A stretch of DNA of 64,000 nucleotides from Mucilaginibacter sp. (GTDB lineage Bacteria > Bacteroidota > Bacteroidia > Sphingobacteriales > Sphingobacteriaceae), in the NCBI RefSeq assembly GCF_025362475.1, contig NZ_JANYGH010000037.1, positions 1 through 64,000 on the forward strand, written 5' to 3'. The position numbers were made by a program, and so were the translations under genes. Positions 37,246 to 47,328 of the stretch are shown piece after piece (within the stretch, counting starts at the first letter, position 1; each line of letters starts with the position of its first letter). The notes beneath the pieces were generated by a model that was not told the origin of the DNA, did not search any database, and saw only the letters and a program-made list of their open reading frames with translations.

Positions 37246-37596
37246 ATGAAAGTTTACGGAATTACCAATTGCAATACAGTAAAAAAGGCGCTCGACTGGC
37301 TGAAGGCTAATCATGTTGATTACGATTTCCAGGATTTTAAAAAGCTGGGCGTAAGCACAGAAAAGTTGCAGGAATGGGATGGCAAAGCAGGCTACGAGAA
37401 ATTTATAAATAAACAGGGCCTCACCTGGAAACAGCTTGATCCTGAAGTAAAAGAAAGCGTGAAAACCAATGCGGATGCTTTAAAATTACTGCAACAAAAA
37501 ACCAGCATGATCAAAAGACCGGTTATTGAAGACAATGGCTTCCTGTTTTTCGGCTTTGATGAAAAGGTGTATGAAGAGCACTTTTTGAAGAAATGA
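37246..37596 (+). CDS. ArsC/Spx-like thioredoxin-fold protein (YffB type)
   Basis: A 116-residue thioredoxin-fold protein of the ArsC/Spx/YffB group. The N-terminal MKVYGITNCNTVKKALDWL has a single cysteine (NCNTVKKA) where glutaredoxins have CxxC, and the C-terminal part holds IKRPVIEDNG, both as in YffB. Despite the family name it is probably a glutathione- or bacillithiol-linked reductase rather than an arsenate enzyme. It starts 9 bp after the barrel protein stop and may be cotranscribed. Confidence 0.88.
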   Translation: MKVYGITNCNTVKKALDWLKANHVDYDFQDFKKLGVSTEKLQEWDGKAGYEKFINKQGLTWKQLDPEVKESVKTNADALKLLQQKTSMIKRPVIEDNGFLFFGFDEKVYEEHFLKK

Positions 37597-37769
37597 TAAA
37601 TTATTCAAAATCAATTAAATCTACCTGATTAATAGTGTTTTATAACTTTACTCGTTAAAGCGGCGAATCATTAACTCAATCCTTAATATTCGCGTAACAA
37701 TCATTTTACTAGGGTAGTAAAAACGGTTTTTTTAGTATACTTGCTTTGTATTCTAAAAAATTGACTGAA

Positions 37770-39773
37770 ATGAATTTAAAACTGATGGCCGGTTTAAGCA
37801 TGGCCTGTGTGCTTGCATTTACGGCAGGTAACGCGCAGCAAACCGCAACTCCAGCACCAACAACCTCCCCGGCTTCTGATTACAATTATCACGAAACTTT
37901 CGGCCCCCCTTTCTACACTAAAAATGGAACAGAGTTCCGCGCGGCCGACGGTCAGCCGGGCCCTAAATACTGGCAAAACCGTGCTGATTATACTTTAGCC
38001 GCTACCTTGAATGATCAAAGTAATGAAATTACCGGATCGGAAGTTTTAACTTATACCAATAACAGTCCGCAAAACCTGGGCTTTTTATGGATGCAGCTTG
38101 ATCAAAACCTGTTTAAGTTAGATTCACGCGGTACCGCGATAGTACCACCTACAGGTAGTCGTAACTGGGGCCGTGGTGAAGCGTTTGAGGCAGGTTATAA
38201 AATTAAATCTGTAAAATACGTAGATGCCAAAGGCATTTCGACCGATATTAAATTTTTGATTAGCGATACCCGAATGCAGGTTTTTTTACCTAAACAGGTA
38301 ACTGCTAACGGAGGCGTTGCAAAACTAAAAATTGAGTACTCATTTGTATCTCCAAATTACGGATCAGACCGTATGGGTTACCTTGATGATAAAGCATCTA
38401 AAAATGGAAAGATCTATACCGTTGCACAATGGTACCCACGCATGTGTGTGTATGACGAGATATTAGGATGGAACACGCAGCCATATACCGGTCCGGGTGA
38501 ATTTTACCTGGAATATGGTGATTTTGACTTAAGCATCACTGCACCGTCAAACCATATTGTAGTGGCATCTGGCGAGTTACTGAACCCAACAGAAGTATAT
38601 ACCCCAGCACAGCAAAAACGTTGGGCACAGGCCGCGCAAAGCGAAAAAACGGTAGTGATCCGCTCTGCAGCTGAGGTTACCGAAGCTTCATCGCGCCCGG
38701 CAGGTAAATCAACCCTTACCTGGCACTTTAAAATTAAAAATGCAAGGGACGCTTCCTGGGCTTCATCTGCGGCATTTATTGTTGATGCAGCTAAGATGGA
38801 TTTGCCAAGCGGTAAAAAATCAATCGCTATTTCTGCTTACCCTATTGAAAGTGACGGTACTGATGCCTGGGCACGTTCAACTGAGTATGTTAAAAAATCA
38901 ATTGAATACAATTCATCAAAATGGTTTGAGTTTCCTTACCCTGCTGCTACAGCCGTTGCCGGTATAGTTGGTGGTATGGAATACCCTGGTATTGTTTTTT
39001 GCGGATATAAAGCAAAAAAAGGTGGTTTGTGGGGCGTTAACGACCATGAGTTTGGCCATACCTGGTTCCCGATGATCGTAGGATCAAATGAGCGTCTATA
39101 TGGCTGGATGGATGAAGGTTTTAACACTTTTATCAATACACTTTCAACAGCTGATTTTAACAACGGAGAGTACAACCGCAAACCTGGTGATATGCACAAA
39201 ATTGGCGCTAATTTTACAAGACCTGATCTTGAGCCAATGATGAGCCAGCCAGCCAATCTTAAAGAAAAAAATACAGGTACTTTATTATATTCAAAACCAA
39301 GTGCTGGTCTTGTTTTGCTTCGCGAGCAGATCTTAGGCCCTGAGCGTTTTGATTTTGCTTTTAAAACTTACATCAACCGTTGGGCATTTAAACATCCAAC
39401 ACCAGATGATTTCTTCCGCACTATTGAAAATGCCTCAGGCGAAAGTTTACAATGGTTTTGGAGGGGATGGTTCCAGAATGACTGGCGTTTGGATGTTGCC
39501 GTAAGTGATGTTAAATATGTTGATAACGACGCTACAAAAGGCGCTATGATCACTATTGATAACCTTGGAAAAATGGCAATGCCGGTTATATTGGAAATAA
39601 AAACCAAAAGCGGTAAAACAGATAGGATGAAATTGCCTGTTGAAGTTTGGGAACGTAATGCTACCTGGACATTCAAATATCCATCAACAGAAGAAATTGA
39701 ATCTGTTACCTATGACCCGGACAAAGTATTACCGGATTACAACCCGGACAATAACGTTTGGACAAAGAAATAA
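37770..39773 (+). CDS. M1-family metallopeptidase, exported
   Basis: A 667-residue zinc aminopeptidase-like enzyme from the ATG at 37770, which gives a clean signal peptide ([20 protein letters not shown]); eight codons upstream are open too. The M1 N-terminal beta domain is followed by the catalytic domain with GGMEYPG, the zinc motif HEFGH starting at His426, and the third ligand Glu in [12 protein letters not shown]. The catalytic GxMEN motif of true aminopeptidases reads GGMEYP. A terminator lies just after the stop. Confidence 0.93.
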   Translation: MNLKLMAGLSMACVLAFTAGNAQQTATPAPTTSPASDYNYHETFGPPFYTKNGTEFRAADGQPGPKYWQNRADYTLAATLNDQSNEITGSEVLTYTNNSPQNLGFLWMQLDQNLFKLDSRGTAIVPPTGSRNWGRGEAFEAGYKIKSVKYVDAKGISTDIKFLISDTRMQVFLPKQVTANGGVAKLKIEYSFVSPNYGSDRMGYLDDKASKNGKIYTVAQWYPRMCVYDEILGWNTQPYTGPGEFYLEYGDFDLSITAPSNHIVVASGELLNPTEVYTPAQQKRWAQAAQSEKTVVIRSAAEVTEASSRPAGKSTLTWHFKIKNARDASWASSAAFIVDAAKMDLPSGKKSIAISAYPIESDGTDAWARSTEYVKKSIEYNSSKWFEFPYPAATAVAGIVGGMEYPGIVFCGYKAKKGGLWGVNDHEFGHTWFPMIVGSNERLYGWMDEGFNTFINTLSTADFNNGEYNRKPGDMHKIGANFTRPDLEPMMSQPANLKEKNTGTLLYSKPSAGLVLLREQILGPERFDFAFKTYINRWAFKHPTPDDFFRTIENASGESLQWFWRGWFQNDWRLDVAVSDVKYVDNDATKGAMITIDNLGKMAMPVILEIKTKSGKTDRMKLPVEVWERNATWTFKYPSTEEIESVTYDPDKVLPDYNPDNNVWTKK

Positions 39774-39781
39774 TGAAATAC

Positions 39782-39808
39782 AAAAACCCGGTGAACGCCG
39801 GGTTTTTT
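39782..39808 (+). terminator. Terminator after the M1 peptidase
   Basis: AAAACCCGG / CCGGGTTTTTT with a six-base loop, 8 bp after the stop codon. Confidence 0.88.
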
Positions 39809-39906
39809 GTTGAAAGCAAAGAGGTTGATTTTCCTTAAAGAACAGCACATTTGAATAGTGACCTGTGGGATGCCGAAATAAGTTGGCGTGTTTTGAAAAA
39901 AAACTT

Positions 39907-40006
39907 TTTGTCATCCTGAACGATAGTGAAGGATCTATTATTCGCCATGCTTCTTCGCCCTGTAAAGTCTGCGAATAGATCCTTCACTATCGTTCAGGAT
40001 GACAAA
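39907..40006. repeat. Long hairpin repeat, GAAGGAT..ATTCGC family, copy 2
   Basis: TTTGTCATCCTGAACGATAG at 39907 and on through GTGAAGGATCTATT pairs without mismatch to the right arm ending GACAAA at 40006, about 32 bp of stem; a 3-base insertion then lies near the apex. Apex text matches copy 1 at 21897. It lies between the M1 gene and convergent bshC; the gap has no gene. Confidence 0.85.
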
Positions 40007-40074
40007 CTTTTAAAACGTCATTTTTCTTTCAGCGTTTCCCGAAATTTCATCGCTCAGCACGACTTTAAGTAATA

Positions 40075-41667
40075 TTATTTTTCTGTGAGCACTGTAAACT
40101 CAAAATCAAGTGGCTCGAAGTGACGGATCAGTTCATCGATGAATGATTGCCCCCATTTTACATACATCAATCCAAAATTTTCTGTACGTTCCTGCAGACT
40201 ATCTTTGGGGAATAGCTCGGCTTTTACGGCTGATAATTGCTCCAGCCTAACCTCGTAATTACGTTTTTCGGCTTTTATTAATTTCTTTTCCAGGTTATCA
40301 ACAGCGTGCTTTAACCTTGCCTGTACGGCTGATGCAGATGGCGATAGGGTAGGGTCTATTTTATATGACCTAAGTTTAATCTTTTCAAAAATTGAAGCCA
40401 TTTCACGCCATTCACCTTCCAAACTCAGGTTGTGGTTGCTATGTTTTTTTATCCAGTCGGTTTTAAGCTCATCATCTTGTTTAAACAGGGCTGCTGTATC
40501 CAGATCCATGCGTTCAATTTTGGCAGCTTGTTCTTTACGCACCACCAATGCAGAATTACGCAGGATCAGTATAGGGAAATCTACCTTATAAAAATCAAAG
40601 TTTGATTTTAATTCCAGCCAGTAAACCACTTCGGCACCGCCACCTATGTAAGCAATGTTTGGTAAAATGCATTCCTGGTAAAGAGGGCGCATCACTACAT
40701 TGGGGCTAAAGCGCTCCGGGTAATTGGCAATTTCTTCTTTCAGTTCTGCTTCGGTAAAGCTAATTTCGGTATTCATTACCTGGTAGCTTTCCTGTTCAAA
40801 AACTACACGTTCGCGCAGGTTATCTTTCAGGTAAAAAAAGTTAATCTCGCGCGGATTAACTTGGATATGTACCCCCAGCTTTTGCAATTGCTCGTTGGTG
40901 GCAGTTATATTTTTAAAGCTGTTTTGATTAATGATATCCTGCTCCATAATAGGGGCAAACTGCTTCTTAAACTCGTGGTCGTCGGCATCAATAATAACCA
41001 ATCCGTATTGGCCAAAAAGAGCATTTACCAAATAACGGGTGGCATCGGCCAGTTTATCAAATTTTGTATATGCGGTTTCTACAATTTCTGCAACTTCTGT
41101 GGCATGGCCCTCCATGCCCAATACTCCTTTGTACTGGTTAAGAGCCTGGCGCATGGTATCGGGGTTTATCCGCCCGGTAGCGCCCGAGGCCTCGTACCAC
41201 CAATGTACTTTTTTACCGCCAATGTTGGTGTAGTTGATCTCGGCAAAGTCATGGTCTTCACTGGCCATCCAGTAAACGGGTACAAAATTTTTATCAGGAT
41301 GGGCGGCTTTTAACTGCTGTGCCAGTTTAATAGCGGTAGCAATTTTGTAAAGGAAATATAGCGGACCTGCAAAAATATTAAGCTGGTGACCGGTGGTGAT
41401 AGTATAAGTACTATCTTCTTTAAGCAGATCAAGGTTGTGTTTTACTACCGATGGATACGGTTCATTATGTGCGTACTGTTTTGATAGCACGCGAAACAAT
41501 ATCTCACGATCGGCAATAGCTTTTTTGTTTTTCAACAGTTCGGCAAAGCCGGCCATATCGGGCCGGTAGCCATAAAACGGTTGAAGATCGGCCCGGTTCC
41601 CGATATAATCAATAACTGTGGGCGAAAAAAATCCGGTTTCTTTATAACTTATACAGGAGGCTTCCAT
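40075..41667 (-). CDS. bshC: Bacillithiol biosynthesis cysteine-adding enzyme
   Basis: A 530-residue cytoplasmic enzyme that adds cysteine to GlcN-malate in the last step of bacillithiol synthesis. I chose ATG at 41667 (MEASCISYKETGFFSPTVIDY), which matches the usual family start; an ATG at 41706 in the same frame would add 13 residues. Conserved pieces are TGHQLNIFAGPLYFLYKIATAI, PVYWMASEDHDFAEIN and IAYIGGGAEVVYWLELK, and a C-terminal coiled coil at about 435-470. Bacillithiol is the main low-molecular-weight thiol of many Bacteroidota. It follows rimO on the same strand. Confidence 0.93.
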   Translation of the reverse strand: MEASCISYKETGFFSPTVIDYIGNRADLQPFYGYRPDMAGFAELLKNKKAIADREILFRVLSKQYAHNEPYPSVVKHNLDLLKEDSTYTITTGHQLNIFAGPLYFLYKIATAIKLAQQLKAAHPDKNFVPVYWMASEDHDFAEINYTNIGGKKVHWWYEASGATGRINPDTMRQALNQYKGVLGMEGHATEVAEIVETAYTKFDKLADATRYLVNALFGQYGLVIIDADDHEFKKQFAPIMEQDIINQNSFKNITATNEQLQKLGVHIQVNPREINFFYLKDNLRERVVFEQESYQVMNTEISFTEAELKEEIANYPERFSPNVVMRPLYQECILPNIAYIGGGAEVVYWLELKSNFDFYKVDFPILILRNSALVVRKEQAAKIERMDLDTAALFKQDDELKTDWIKKHSNHNLSLEGEWREMASIFEKIKLRSYKIDPTLSPSASAVQARLKHAVDNLEKKLIKAEKRNYEVRLEQLSAVKAELFPKDSLQERTENFGLMYVKWGQSFIDELIRHFEPLDFEFTVLTEK

Positions 41668-41713
41668 TAATCCAAATGTAAAATCATTACTGGTAATGCG
41701 CCGCAAATTAACA

Positions 41714-43051
41714 TTATTTTACAATTTGTCCATAAAGGTCAAAGTCTTCGGCGCTGTCAATCTTCACGTTAACAAAGCCACCTACTGTAGCATAGTCAAT
41801 GCTGGCATCAATTAAAACCTCGTTATCAACTTCTGGCGAATCAAATTCTGTACGGCCAACAAAATAATCCCCATCTTTTTTATCGATCAATACTTTAAAT
41901 GTTTGGCCAATTTTTTCCTGGTTCTTATCAAATGAAATGCCTTGCTGAATTTCCATGATGGCATCTGCACGTTCCTGTTTTACTTCATCAGGTACATCGT
42001 CAACCAAAGAGTGGGCATGCGTTTTTTCTTCGTGCGAGTAAGTGAAACAGCCTAAACGATCAAACTTAGTGTCTTCAACCCATTGAGCCATTTCTTCAAA
42101 ATGCTCTTGAGTTTCGCCGGGGTAACCGGTGATTAAGGTGGTACGCATAGCAATGCCCGGTACCTTATCGCGAATCTGGTTCACCAGATCAATAGTTTTT
42201 TGTTTGGTGATACCACGGCGCATTGATTTCAGCATATCATCACTGATGTGCTGTAACGGCATATCCATGTACTTGCAAATATTATCACGTTCATTCATCA
42301 CATCCAGTACTTCCATCGGGAAACCGGAAGGGTAGGCGTATTGCAACCTGATCCATTCAACACCATTAACATCACTCAGGCGGCGAAGTAATTCGTCCAG
42401 GTTACGTTTGCCATACAGGTCAAGCCCATAATAGGTTAAGTCCTGTGCAATAAGTATCAGTTCTTTTGTGCCATTTTTAACCAGGTTCTGCGCATCCTTA
42501 ACCAATTGGTCAATAGGAGTGCTCAGGTGTTTTCCACGCATCAATGGGATAGCACAAAAAGAGCATGGGCGGTTACAGCCCTCGGCAATTTTAAAATAGG
42601 CAAAGTGAGATGGTGTGGTAAGCAGGCGCTCGCCAATAAGCTCATGTTTATAGTCGGCGCCTACAGATGCTAATAAATTCTGCAGGTCATTGGTACCGAA
42701 GTAAGCATCAACGTTGGTGATCTCGGCTTCCAGCTCTGGTTTGTAACGTTCGCTAAGACAGCCGGTAACTATCACTTTGCCAACCTTGCCTTGTTGTTTT
42801 AGTTCGCTGTATTGTAATATGGTATCTATTGATTCCTGCTTGGCATTATCAATAAAGCCGCAGGTATTAATAACGATGATATCATTTTTGCCCACTTTCT
42901 CGGCCTCATGCACCACATCAAATTGATTGCCTTTTAACTGACCCATCAGGATCTCGGAATCATATATATTTTTTGAGCAGCCCAAAGTAACCACGTTAAC
43001 GCGTTGTTTAACTGGTTTTGCTATCGGGCGGGAAATTTCTTTTGTCTTCAT
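41714..43051 (-). CDS. rimO: Ribosomal protein S12 methylthiotransferase RimO
   Basis: A 445-residue radical SAM enzyme that methylthiolates Asp89 of ribosomal protein S12. Three domains are visible: the UPF0004 domain (VVTLGCSKNIYDSEILMGQL), the radical SAM core with the C-x3-C-x2-C cluster site CNRPCSFC, and a C-terminal TRAM domain (about 380-445). LGCSKN instead of LGCxVN and the overall length mark RimO and not MiaB. It is downstream of ftsY in the same direction. Confidence 0.95.
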   Translation of the reverse strand: MKTKEISRPIAKPVKQRVNVVTLGCSKNIYDSEILMGQLKGNQFDVVHEAEKVGKNDIIVINTCGFIDNAKQESIDTILQYSELKQQGKVGKVIVTGCLSERYKPELEAEITNVDAYFGTNDLQNLLASVGADYKHELIGERLLTTPSHFAYFKIAEGCNRPCSFCAIPLMRGKHLSTPIDQLVKDAQNLVKNGTKELILIAQDLTYYGLDLYGKRNLDELLRRLSDVNGVEWIRLQYAYPSGFPMEVLDVMNERDNICKYMDMPLQHISDDMLKSMRRGITKQKTIDLVNQIRDKVPGIAMRTTLITGYPGETQEHFEEMAQWVEDTKFDRLGCFTYSHEEKTHAHSLVDDVPDEVKQERADAIMEIQQGISFDKNQEKIGQTFKVLIDKKDGDYFVGRTEFDSPEVDNEVLIDASIDYATVGGFVNVKIDSAEDFDLYGQIVK

Positions 43052-43081
43052 AACACACTAATCATTGCAATGAGAAAATTG

Positions 43082-43166
43082 TCATTGCGAGGAACGAAGC
43101 AATCGCGAACTATATAGGATTGAATTACAAGAGAGGAGATTGCTTCGTCGTTCCTCCCCGCAATGA
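43082..43166. repeat. GAAGCAATC-type hairpin repeat, copy 2
   Basis: TCATTGCGAGGAACGAAGCA (43082-43101) and the following ATC pair with GATTGCTTCGTCGTTCCTC and GCAATGA on the right (43138-43166), with a 3-base bulge. It separates ftsY from rimO, although both are on the same strand. Confidence 0.75.
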
Positions 43167-43173
43167 AATAATT

Positions 43174-44139
43174 TTATTGCTTAAACAAGCTATCTACAAA
43201 CGCCTGGCGATCAAATAACTGCAGATGTTCAACACCTTCGCCAACGCCGATATATTTTACAGGGATCTTAAACTGATCCGAGATACCTATTACTACACCA
43301 CCTTTTGCCGTACCATCAAGCTTGGTTAGGGCCAGGGCGTTAACATTGGTAGCCTCGGTAAACTGTTTGCATTGTTCAATGGCATTTTGCCCGGTTGATG
43401 CATCCAGTACCAATAATATTTCATGTGGTGCGCCAGGGATCACCTTTTGCATCACATTTTTAATTTTAGTAAGCTCATTCATCAGGCCTACTTTATTATG
43501 TAATCTGCCGGCAGTATCAATAATAGCTACGTCATCGCCATTGGCAACTGCCGAGCGTAAGGTATCATAGGCAACCGAAGCAGGATCTGATCCCATTGGC
43601 TGGGCTACAACTTTTACATCAACACGTTTACCCCAAAGCTGCAACTGATCAACCGCTGCTGCACGGAAGGTATCGGCAGCACCAAGTACTACCTTGTTAC
43701 CAGCTTGCTTAAGCTTATGGGCCAGTTTACCAATAGTGGTAGTTTTACCCACGCCATTAACGCCCACAACCATGATTACATAGGGCTTATGATCGCCATA
43801 CTCAAAATTGCGAAAATCGTTGCTGTTATTTTCGGCCAGTAATTTTTGGATCTCATCTTTCAACAGCACATTAAGTTCGCTGGTGCCAACGTATTTATCG
43901 CGGGCAACACGTTCCTGGATACGGCCGATGATCTTGAGGGTGGTGCTAACACCAACATCAGAGGTAACCAATACTTCTTCCAGCTCATCCAGCACATCAT
44001 CATCAACGGTTGATTTACCGGCAATAACCTTGGTGATCTTTGAAAAAAAGTTATCCTTGGTTTTTTCTAAACTGGTATCAAGGGCTTGTTGCTCCTGCTG
44101 TGTATTTTCCTTTTTCTTAAAAAAATCAAATAATCCCAT
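43174..44139 (-). CDS. ftsY: Signal recognition particle receptor FtsY
   Basis: A 321-residue GTPase that receives SRP-ribosome complexes at the inner membrane. A short N domain (about 25-110) precedes the G domain: G1 GVNGVGKTTTIGKLA, AADTFRAAAVDQL, G3 DTAGRLHNK, G4 TKLDGTAKGG and the closing GVGEGVEHLQLFD. The acidic A domain of enterobacterial FtsY is lacking, as usual in Bacteroidota. Confidence 0.97.
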   Translation of the reverse strand: MGLFDFFKKKENTQQEQQALDTSLEKTKDNFFSKITKVIAGKSTVDDDVLDELEEVLVTSDVGVSTTLKIIGRIQERVARDKYVGTSELNVLLKDEIQKLLAENNSNDFRNFEYGDHKPYVIMVVGVNGVGKTTTIGKLAHKLKQAGNKVVLGAADTFRAAAVDQLQLWGKRVDVKVVAQPMGSDPASVAYDTLRSAVANGDDVAIIDTAGRLHNKVGLMNELTKIKNVMQKVIPGAPHEILLVLDASTGQNAIEQCKQFTEATNVNALALTKLDGTAKGGVVIGISDQFKIPVKYIGVGEGVEHLQLFDRQAFVDSLFKQ

Positions 44140-44297
44140 AGTTAGATGTGCAGATTTTAGATGTTCAGAAGTGCAGATTTATAATGTGCGTATTTTTTGA
44201 TGTTAAATTTAGCAATGCAAATATGCCTAAATGATAGTTAACAGATGTCAGATCAATATAATTACTTTAATCTGCGTATCTGATGCATACACATCAA

Positions 44298-44331
44298 CAA
44301 AAAAAGCCCTCTCGTAAAAACAAGACGGCTT
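44298..44331 (-). terminator. Terminator of the rpmB-rpmG-DUF4295 operon
   Basis: On the - strand AAGCCGTCTTG pairs, with one mismatch, with CGAGAGGGCTT, followed by a T run. It separates the ribosomal protein genes from ftsY. Confidence 0.7.
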
Positions 44332-44352
44332 CAATATTTTAATCAAAAGGTA

Positions 44353-44517
44353 TTATATAGTTTTACCTGCAATTGCATCCTTAACAAAATCGTTAGGGAC
44401 AATTTGGGTTCTGAATGAATAAGCACCAGTTTTTGGTGATTTGTTCATTGTAATAACTTTTGAATATTCTTTGCCTTTACCTGCTACTTTTAGCGTTGCA
44501 ACTACTTTCTTTGCCAT
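44353..44517 (-). CDS. DUF4295 family small protein
   Basis: A 54-residue basic protein: MAKKVVATLKVAGKGKEYSK, then TMNKSPKTGAYSFRTQIV and DFVKDAIAGKTI. This is the DUF4295 family, restricted to Bacteroidota and almost always located between rpmG and ftsY, as here. A ribosome-associated role is likely from size, charge and context, but that is inference. The start is the ATG 93 bp after the rpmG stop. Confidence 0.9.
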   Translation of the reverse strand: MAKKVVATLKVAGKGKEYSKVITMNKSPKTGAYSFRTQIVPNDFVKDAIAGKTI

Positions 44518-44610
44518 TTCTTTTAATTATTGAATTAGTGAATCATTGAATTAGTGAGTTAACCGTTGGGGGAGATCTAAACCTATTCAACCATTAACTT
44601 AATCAACCAA

Positions 44611-44793
44611 TTACTTAATTTCTTTATGAACTGTTACTTTCCTTAAAACCGGGTTGAATTTTTTCATTTCCAGTCTTTCAGTTGTATTTTTTTTGTTCTT
44701 AGTGGTAATATAGCGAGACATGCCTGGCATACCGCTTGTTTTGTGTTCAGTACACTCTAGAATTACCTGAACCCTGTTGCCTTTTTTTGCCAT
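44611..44793 (-). CDS. rpmG: 50S ribosomal protein L33
   Basis: A 60-residue basic protein with the L33 pattern: [41 protein letters not shown] and the ending [11 protein letters not shown]. Only one of the zinc-ribbon cysteines remains (LECTEHK), so this is a zinc-independent (C-) form. Second in the L28-L33-DUF4295 operon. Confidence 0.96.
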   Translation of the reverse strand: MAKKGNRVQVILECTEHKTSGMPGMSRYITTKNKKNTTERLEMKKFNPVLRKVTVHKEIK

Positions 44794-44898
44794 TTTCTTT
44801 TTATGTTGTACGCATCACCATCCCGGCTTACGTAATTTTTTAAATTATATATTGCGTTTAATACCTATGTTAAACATGAGGCGTTAACGTAATACCTA

Positions 44899-45132
44899 CT
44901 AAATGTATCCCTTTTTAACAAATTTATTGATACAGGCAGTAATGCCGTTTTTGCTGATAGTTTTAACAGCAGATGTAGATACCTTTAAGGTAATCCATTT
45001 ATCTTCTTCAGGGATATAAAACTTCTTAAGTTTTAAGTTTGGATGAAATCTACGTTTTGTTTTAACGTTTGAGTTTGAAACGTTATTACCTACAATAGAT
45101 CCTTTTCCTGTTAGATCACAAATTCTTGACAT
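44899..45132 (-). CDS. rpmB: 50S ribosomal protein L28
   Basis: A 77-residue basic protein with the L28 signature: [37 protein letters not shown] and a C-terminal [14 protein letters not shown]. First gene of the ribosomal operon; the 240 bp upstream to acs contain the divergent promoters and no gene. Confidence 0.97.
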   Translation of the reverse strand: MSRICDLTGKGSIVGNNVSNSNVKTKRRFHPNLKLKKFYIPEEDKWITLKVSTSAVKTISKNGITACINKFVKKGYI

Positions 45133-45372
45133 GACAAATATTTTTAATTATCAACCCTTTATTCAAAAGAGTTTGCAAATATCAGACTTTTTAATCGAAT
45201 ATTCAATAGCGTTTTCAAAAATTGTTAAATAATTTTTTAAAGCCAACATTTGCCTTTATTTCAGGCTGTTTGTTATTGGATATTGGTTCTTTTTAAAATT
45301 ATTTAATAAGTAGTGTTTTTAATATGTACATAACACAGAAATTGCTAATTTACGCCCACCATTATAAATGCT

Positions 45373-47274
45373 ATGAAGATTACATCATTTGAAGAGTATA
45401 AGCAGGTTTACCAACAAAGTGTTGAACAGCCTGAACAGTTCTGGGCCGGTATTGCCGAAAATTTTTTATGGCAAAAGAAATGGGATAAAGTGCTTGACTG
45501 GAACTTTAAAGACCCAAAGATTAAATGGTTCCAGGGGGCAAAACTCAATATTACCGAAAATTGCCTGGATCGTCACCTGGACACTATTGGAGATAAGACT
45601 GCCATTATATGGGAGCCAAATGACCCGCAGGAAGATCACCGCATATTAACTTATCGCCAGCTGCATGATAAGGTTTGCCAGTTTGCCACTGTGTTAAAAA
45701 ATAACGGGGCAAAAAAGGGTGATCGTATTTGTATATATATGCCGATGATACCTGAACTGGCCATCGCTGTTTTAGCGTGTGCCCGTATAGGCGCAATTCA
45801 TTCGGTTGTATTTGGCGGCTTTTCGGCGCAGTCAATTGCCGATAGGATAAATGATGCCGAATGTAATATTGTAATAACTGCCGATGGCGGCTTTAGGGCT
45901 AATAAACCTATTCCTTTAAAAACGGTAATAGATGATGCACTGGTTCAGTGTAAATCTGTTAAGCGGGTAATTGTTTTAACCAGGAGCCGTACACCGGTTT
46001 CTATGATAAAGGGGCGCGATGTTTGGTGGGAAGATGAAGTTAAAAAAGTTGAAACACAAGGTAATCCCGAATGCCCTGCCGAGCAAATGGACGCCGAGGA
46101 CATGTTGTTCATATTGTATACATCCGGCTCAACAGGTAAGCCTAAAGGCGTAGTGCATACCACCGGTGGCTACATGGTTTATACCGGCTATACTTTTGCT
46201 AATGTTTTTCAGTACAACCAGGGCGAGGTGTATTTTTGTACTGCCGATATTGGATGGATCACCGGGCATTCATATATTGTATATGGTCCGCTATCGCAGG
46301 GAGCAACTACATTAATGTTTGAAGGAGTACCCACCTATCCGGATGCAGGCAGATTTTGGGATATTGTAGATAAGTACAAGGTAAATATATTATATACGGC
46401 GCCAACAGCTATTCGCTCATTGATGAGCTTTGGGGATGAGCCATTAAAAGGTAAGGACCTTAGTTCGCTTACCAAGCTGGGTTCTGTAGGGGAGCCTATT
46501 AATGAAGAGGCCTGGCATTGGTACGATGAAAAAATAGGCCATGGCAAATGCCCTATTGCTGATACCTGGTGGCAAACGGAAAATGGCGGTTTAATGATAT
46601 CGCCTATTTGTAATGTTACACCAACTAAACCCGGTTATGCCACTTTGCCTTTACCGGGTGTACAACCTGTATTGGTTGATGAAAATGGAAAGATAATTGA
46701 GGGTAATGGCGTAAGCGGTAACCTTTGTATCAAGTTTCCGTGGCCGGGTATGCTGCGCACCACCTATGGTGATCATGAACGCTGTCGCACTACCTATTTT
46801 GCTACCTATGAAAATTTATATTTCACCGGTGATGGCTGTTTGCGTGATGAAGATGGTTATTACCGCATCACCGGTCGGGTTGATGATGTGCTTAATGTAT
46901 CTGGTCACCGTATTGGAACCGCAGAGGTGGAGAACGCTATCAACATGCACAGCAGTGTGGTTGAATCGGCAGTTGTTGGTTATCCGCATGATATAAAAGG
47001 GCAGGGTGTTTATGCCTTTGTGGTTTGCCCAAATCAGCACGGCGACGCAGAGCTTGCCCGTAAAGATATTATCATGACAGTTGCCAGGATAATAGGTGCA
47101 ATTGCCAAACCGGATAAGATTCAGTTTGTAAGCGGACTGCCCAAAACACGATCAGGCAAAATTATGCGCCGCATTTTACGTAAGATAGCCGAGGGTGAAA
47201 CCAGTAACCTTGGTGATACCAGTACACTGCTTGATCCGGCTGTTGTTGAAGAGATCAAGGCAGGAGCTTTGTAG
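45373..47274 (+). CDS. acs: Acetyl-CoA synthetase
   Basis: A 633-residue AMP-forming enzyme that activates acetate to acetyl-CoA. The N-terminal ACAS domain leads to the AMP-binding core with the P-loop YTSGSTGKPKGVVHTTGGY, DTWWQTENGG for acetate-pocket residues, the hinge GRVDDVLNVSGHRIGTAEVE, and the C-terminal PKTRSGKIMRRILRKIA with the acetylation-site Lys. Full length. Likely monocistronic. Confidence 0.97.
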   Translation: MKITSFEEYKQVYQQSVEQPEQFWAGIAENFLWQKKWDKVLDWNFKDPKIKWFQGAKLNITENCLDRHLDTIGDKTAIIWEPNDPQEDHRILTYRQLHDKVCQFATVLKNNGAKKGDRICIYMPMIPELAIAVLACARIGAIHSVVFGGFSAQSIADRINDAECNIVITADGGFRANKPIPLKTVIDDALVQCKSVKRVIVLTRSRTPVSMIKGRDVWWEDEVKKVETQGNPECPAEQMDAEDMLFILYTSGSTGKPKGVVHTTGGYMVYTGYTFANVFQYNQGEVYFCTADIGWITGHSYIVYGPLSQGATTLMFEGVPTYPDAGRFWDIVDKYKVNILYTAPTAIRSLMSFGDEPLKGKDLSSLTKLGSVGEPINEEAWHWYDEKIGHGKCPIADTWWQTENGGLMISPICNVTPTKPGYATLPLPGVQPVLVDENGKIIEGNGVSGNLCIKFPWPGMLRTTYGDHERCRTTYFATYENLYFTGDGCLRDEDGYYRITGRVDDVLNVSGHRIGTAEVENAINMHSSVVESAVVGYPHDIKGQGVYAFVVCPNQHGDAELARKDIIMTVARIIGAIAKPDKIQFVSGLPKTRSGKIMRRILRKIAEGETSNLGDTSTLLDPAVVEEIKAGAL

Positions 47275-47328
47275 GAATAAGGATATTTGGATAAAGGAGC
47301 AAAGATCAATTATTGAATAATAAAACAG

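Noticed and set aside
37246..37596. Second arsenate reductase
   Set aside because: The ArsC-like name reflects the fold; the sequence fits YffB/Spx-type proteins and the neighbourhood has no arsenic genes.
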